A stretch of DNA of 9,250 nucleotides from Deltaproteobacteria bacterium (GTDB lineage Bacteria > Desulfobacterota > Syntrophia > Syntrophales > UBA2210): the NCBI GenBank assembly GCA_011056825.1, contig DSBH01000140.1, positions 1 to 9,250 on the forward strand, read 5' to 3'. The notes below the pieces were generated by a model. The model saw nothing but the letters and a program-made list of their open reading frames with translations, did not search any database and was not told the origin of the DNA. Both the position numbers and the translations under genes were made by a program. Positions 8,359-9,250 of this stretch are shown piece by piece (position 1 is the first letter of the stretch; each line of letters opens with the position of its first letter).

Positions 8359-8890
8359 GGGTACTTCCTCGCAATCTCTGCCTGTTTACGAGCGCTATGA
8401 AACGATCAAAAAGATACCTTCCGTCATGGGGACCGGGTCCGGCCTCTGGATGAAACTGGACGGAAAAGAAGGGCAGCGACCGGTGCGCGATGCCCTCCAG
8501 CGTTCCGTCGTAAAGATTGACATGGGTCGTCGCGACCTTCCGCCGGTCCAGTGAATCCCCGTCAACACAGAACCCGTGGTTCTGTGACGTTATGTAAATC
8601 CTGCCCGTGGCCTCGTCCCGGACGGGATGGTTGGCGCCGTGATGGCCGAATTTCAACTTGTAGGTACGAGCCCCCAGGGCGCGCCCCATGAGCTGGTGCC
8701 CCAGGCAGATACCGAACAGGGGCAGTGTCTCCAGTTCCATAAGCTTTCTGATGGTATCCACCGCATAGTCAACCGGCGCGGGATCGCCGGGACCGTTTGA
8801 CAGGAACAGGCCGTCGGGATCGACGGCGAGAATATCCTCAAAGGAAGCCGCCGCGGGCAGAACCTTCAGGGAGCATCCCCGTTCCCTCAA
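8351..8890 (-). pseudogene. carA: Carbamoyl-phosphate synthase small subunit, 3' fragment (glutaminase half only)
   Basis: The 179-residue frame matches the C-terminal class I glutaminase half of CarA: GLFLSNGPGDP at 27-37, nucleophile Cys62 in GICLGHQLMG, KFGHHGANHPV at 80-90, and His147 and Glu149 in QFHPEAGPGPHDG. The whole N-terminal half, about 200 residues that in CarA form the subunit's own domain and much of the CarB interface, is absent; full CarA is about 370-380 residues. The upstream frame does not continue as CarA but as out-of-frame purF. The only available start at the junction is TTG (8890), overlapping the purF stop as TTGA, so reinitiation could in principle give a free glutaminase domain. 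The catalytic triad is intact and no further decay is visible, which argues for a recent event or an assembly misjoin. Family assignment is certain; whether any product is made is unknown. Confidence 0.9.
8887..8890 (-). other. purF-carA breakpoint (TTGA overlap)
   Basis: PurF coding sequence ends in IGHNR followed directly by TGA. CarA homology begins with LRERGC in another frame, the TTG sharing three of these four bases. Intact PurF continues from HNR with Tyr-Ser, and intact CarA reaches this point after about 200 residues. The join is therefore a breakpoint rather than a natural gene border. No long repeat is visible at the junction; a few bases of microhomology are possible but cannot be shown without the parent sequences. 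Confidence 0.8.
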
Positions 8891-9156
8891 CGGTTGTGAC
8901 CGATGGCGATGCTTCCGCGCAGACGGTCAAACGGGTCCTCAGTAGCAAATACGGACCGGACCAGGCCCATCCCTCGGTGAACAGTTATTTTTGAACCGTC
9001 TGAGGCCGCTATACCGGAACTCTCCTGGCCACGGTGCTGCAGCGCGTACAGCCCCAGGTAGGCCCGTCGGGCCGCCTCAACGTCCCCGCAAACACCGAAA
9101 ATGCCGCAAAATTCTTTCAACGTTTCTTTTCCTTCAGGCGTGTCACCATGCCACAT
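8887..9156 (-). pseudogene. purF: Amidophosphoribosyltransferase, 5' fragment
   Basis: PurF catalyses the first committed step of purine synthesis, transferring glutamine amide nitrogen to PRPP. This 89-residue frame is its extreme N-terminus: a 16-residue leader, the Ntn nucleophile Cys17 (EFCGIFGV), YLGLYALQHRGQESSGIA, HRGMGLV and SIAIGHNR. The short leader before the cysteine suggests a self-cleaved propeptide of the Bacillus type. Translation then stops at TGA. The rest of the glutaminase domain and the entire phosphoribosyltransferase domain with its PRPP loop are missing (normal length about 450-500), so this product cannot be a working PurF. The ATG at 9156 is preferred over the TTG one codon upstream; the ribosome binding site is weak. 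The fragment heads the minus-strand operon, so its promoter may still drive guaA and carB. Confidence 0.9.
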
Positions 9157-9250
9157 CAAGAGTTCTCAATGAGGTATACCCCAAAGTTGTGGATTGATGG
9201 TTGAATAAAAAAAGCGTACCCTTCGGTTCGTTGTGATCAGCAACAAAAAA
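9157..9250 (-). promoter_or_regulatory. Upstream region of the operon: weak promoter-like and terminator-like elements
   Basis: On the minus strand a TATACC (9178-9173) lies close to the purF start and could be a -10 element, but no good -35 is seen at 16-18 nt. Further upstream, a short hairpin with one mismatch (9230-9215, arms CGAACC and GGTACG) is followed by C and then seven Ts (9213-9207), resembling the terminator of a gene beyond the window. Both calls are weak. The region contains no gene. Confidence 0.25.

Noticed and set aside
8880..8900. Programmed frameshift producing a PurF-CarA fusion protein
   Set aside because: A -1 shift would join the frames, but no slippery heptamer is present, and the fusion would still lack most of PurF and half of CarA.

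Overview
The window looks like a chromosomal segment from a Gram-negative anaerobe, most plausibly a deltaproteobacterium (Desulfobacterota in the broad sense). This is inferred from the fairly GC-rich coding DNA, the domain build of the large PEP/pyruvate-binding protein, and the relic of a REP-associated tyrosine transposase (RAYT). No rRNA, tRNA or lineage marker is present, so the assignment is tentative. Nothing resembles a phage, plasmid or CRISPR locus.

Layout, left to right. Positions 1-400 are AT-rich, apparently non-functional DNA that holds the first ~50 codons of a RAYT-type transposase (146-316). A short tandem repeat (360-375) lies just before the next gene. At 401-796 (+) is a small two-helix NfeD-type membrane protein. 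From 824 to the right end everything is on the minus strand and reads right to left as one compact gene run: a 5' fragment of purF (9156-8887), a 3' fragment of carA (8890-8351), intact guaA (8358-6820), intact carB (6761-3501), and an 898-residue PEP/pyruvate-binding-domain protein (3520-824). Neighbouring frames overlap by 4, 8 and 20 nt. The only real gap is 58 nt between guaA and carB, and it carries a perfect 7-bp hairpin.

How the genes fit together. PurF, CarA/CarB and GuaA are the glutamine-using steps of purine synthesis, carbamoyl phosphate (pyrimidine and arginine) synthesis and GMP synthesis, so the run is a glutamine-amide nucleotide operon. guaA sits between the two subunit genes of carbamoyl-phosphate synthetase. 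The last gene, a PPDK/PpsA-like ATP-grasp protein lacking the phosphohistidine and PEP-binding domains, starts inside carB and is probably translationally coupled to it.

The most remarkable point is at 8887-8890. The PurF reading frame stops after its conserved IGHNR segment, and within four bases the sequence becomes CarA from about the middle of the protein. PurF has lost its last ~80% and CarA its first ~200 residues. This looks like a deletion of roughly 1.8 kb or more joining purF to carA, or an assembly misjoin. No new defence, toxin or biosynthetic system was found. The points worth checking are this junction, the carA-guaA-carB order, and the uncharacterised PEP-binding protein.
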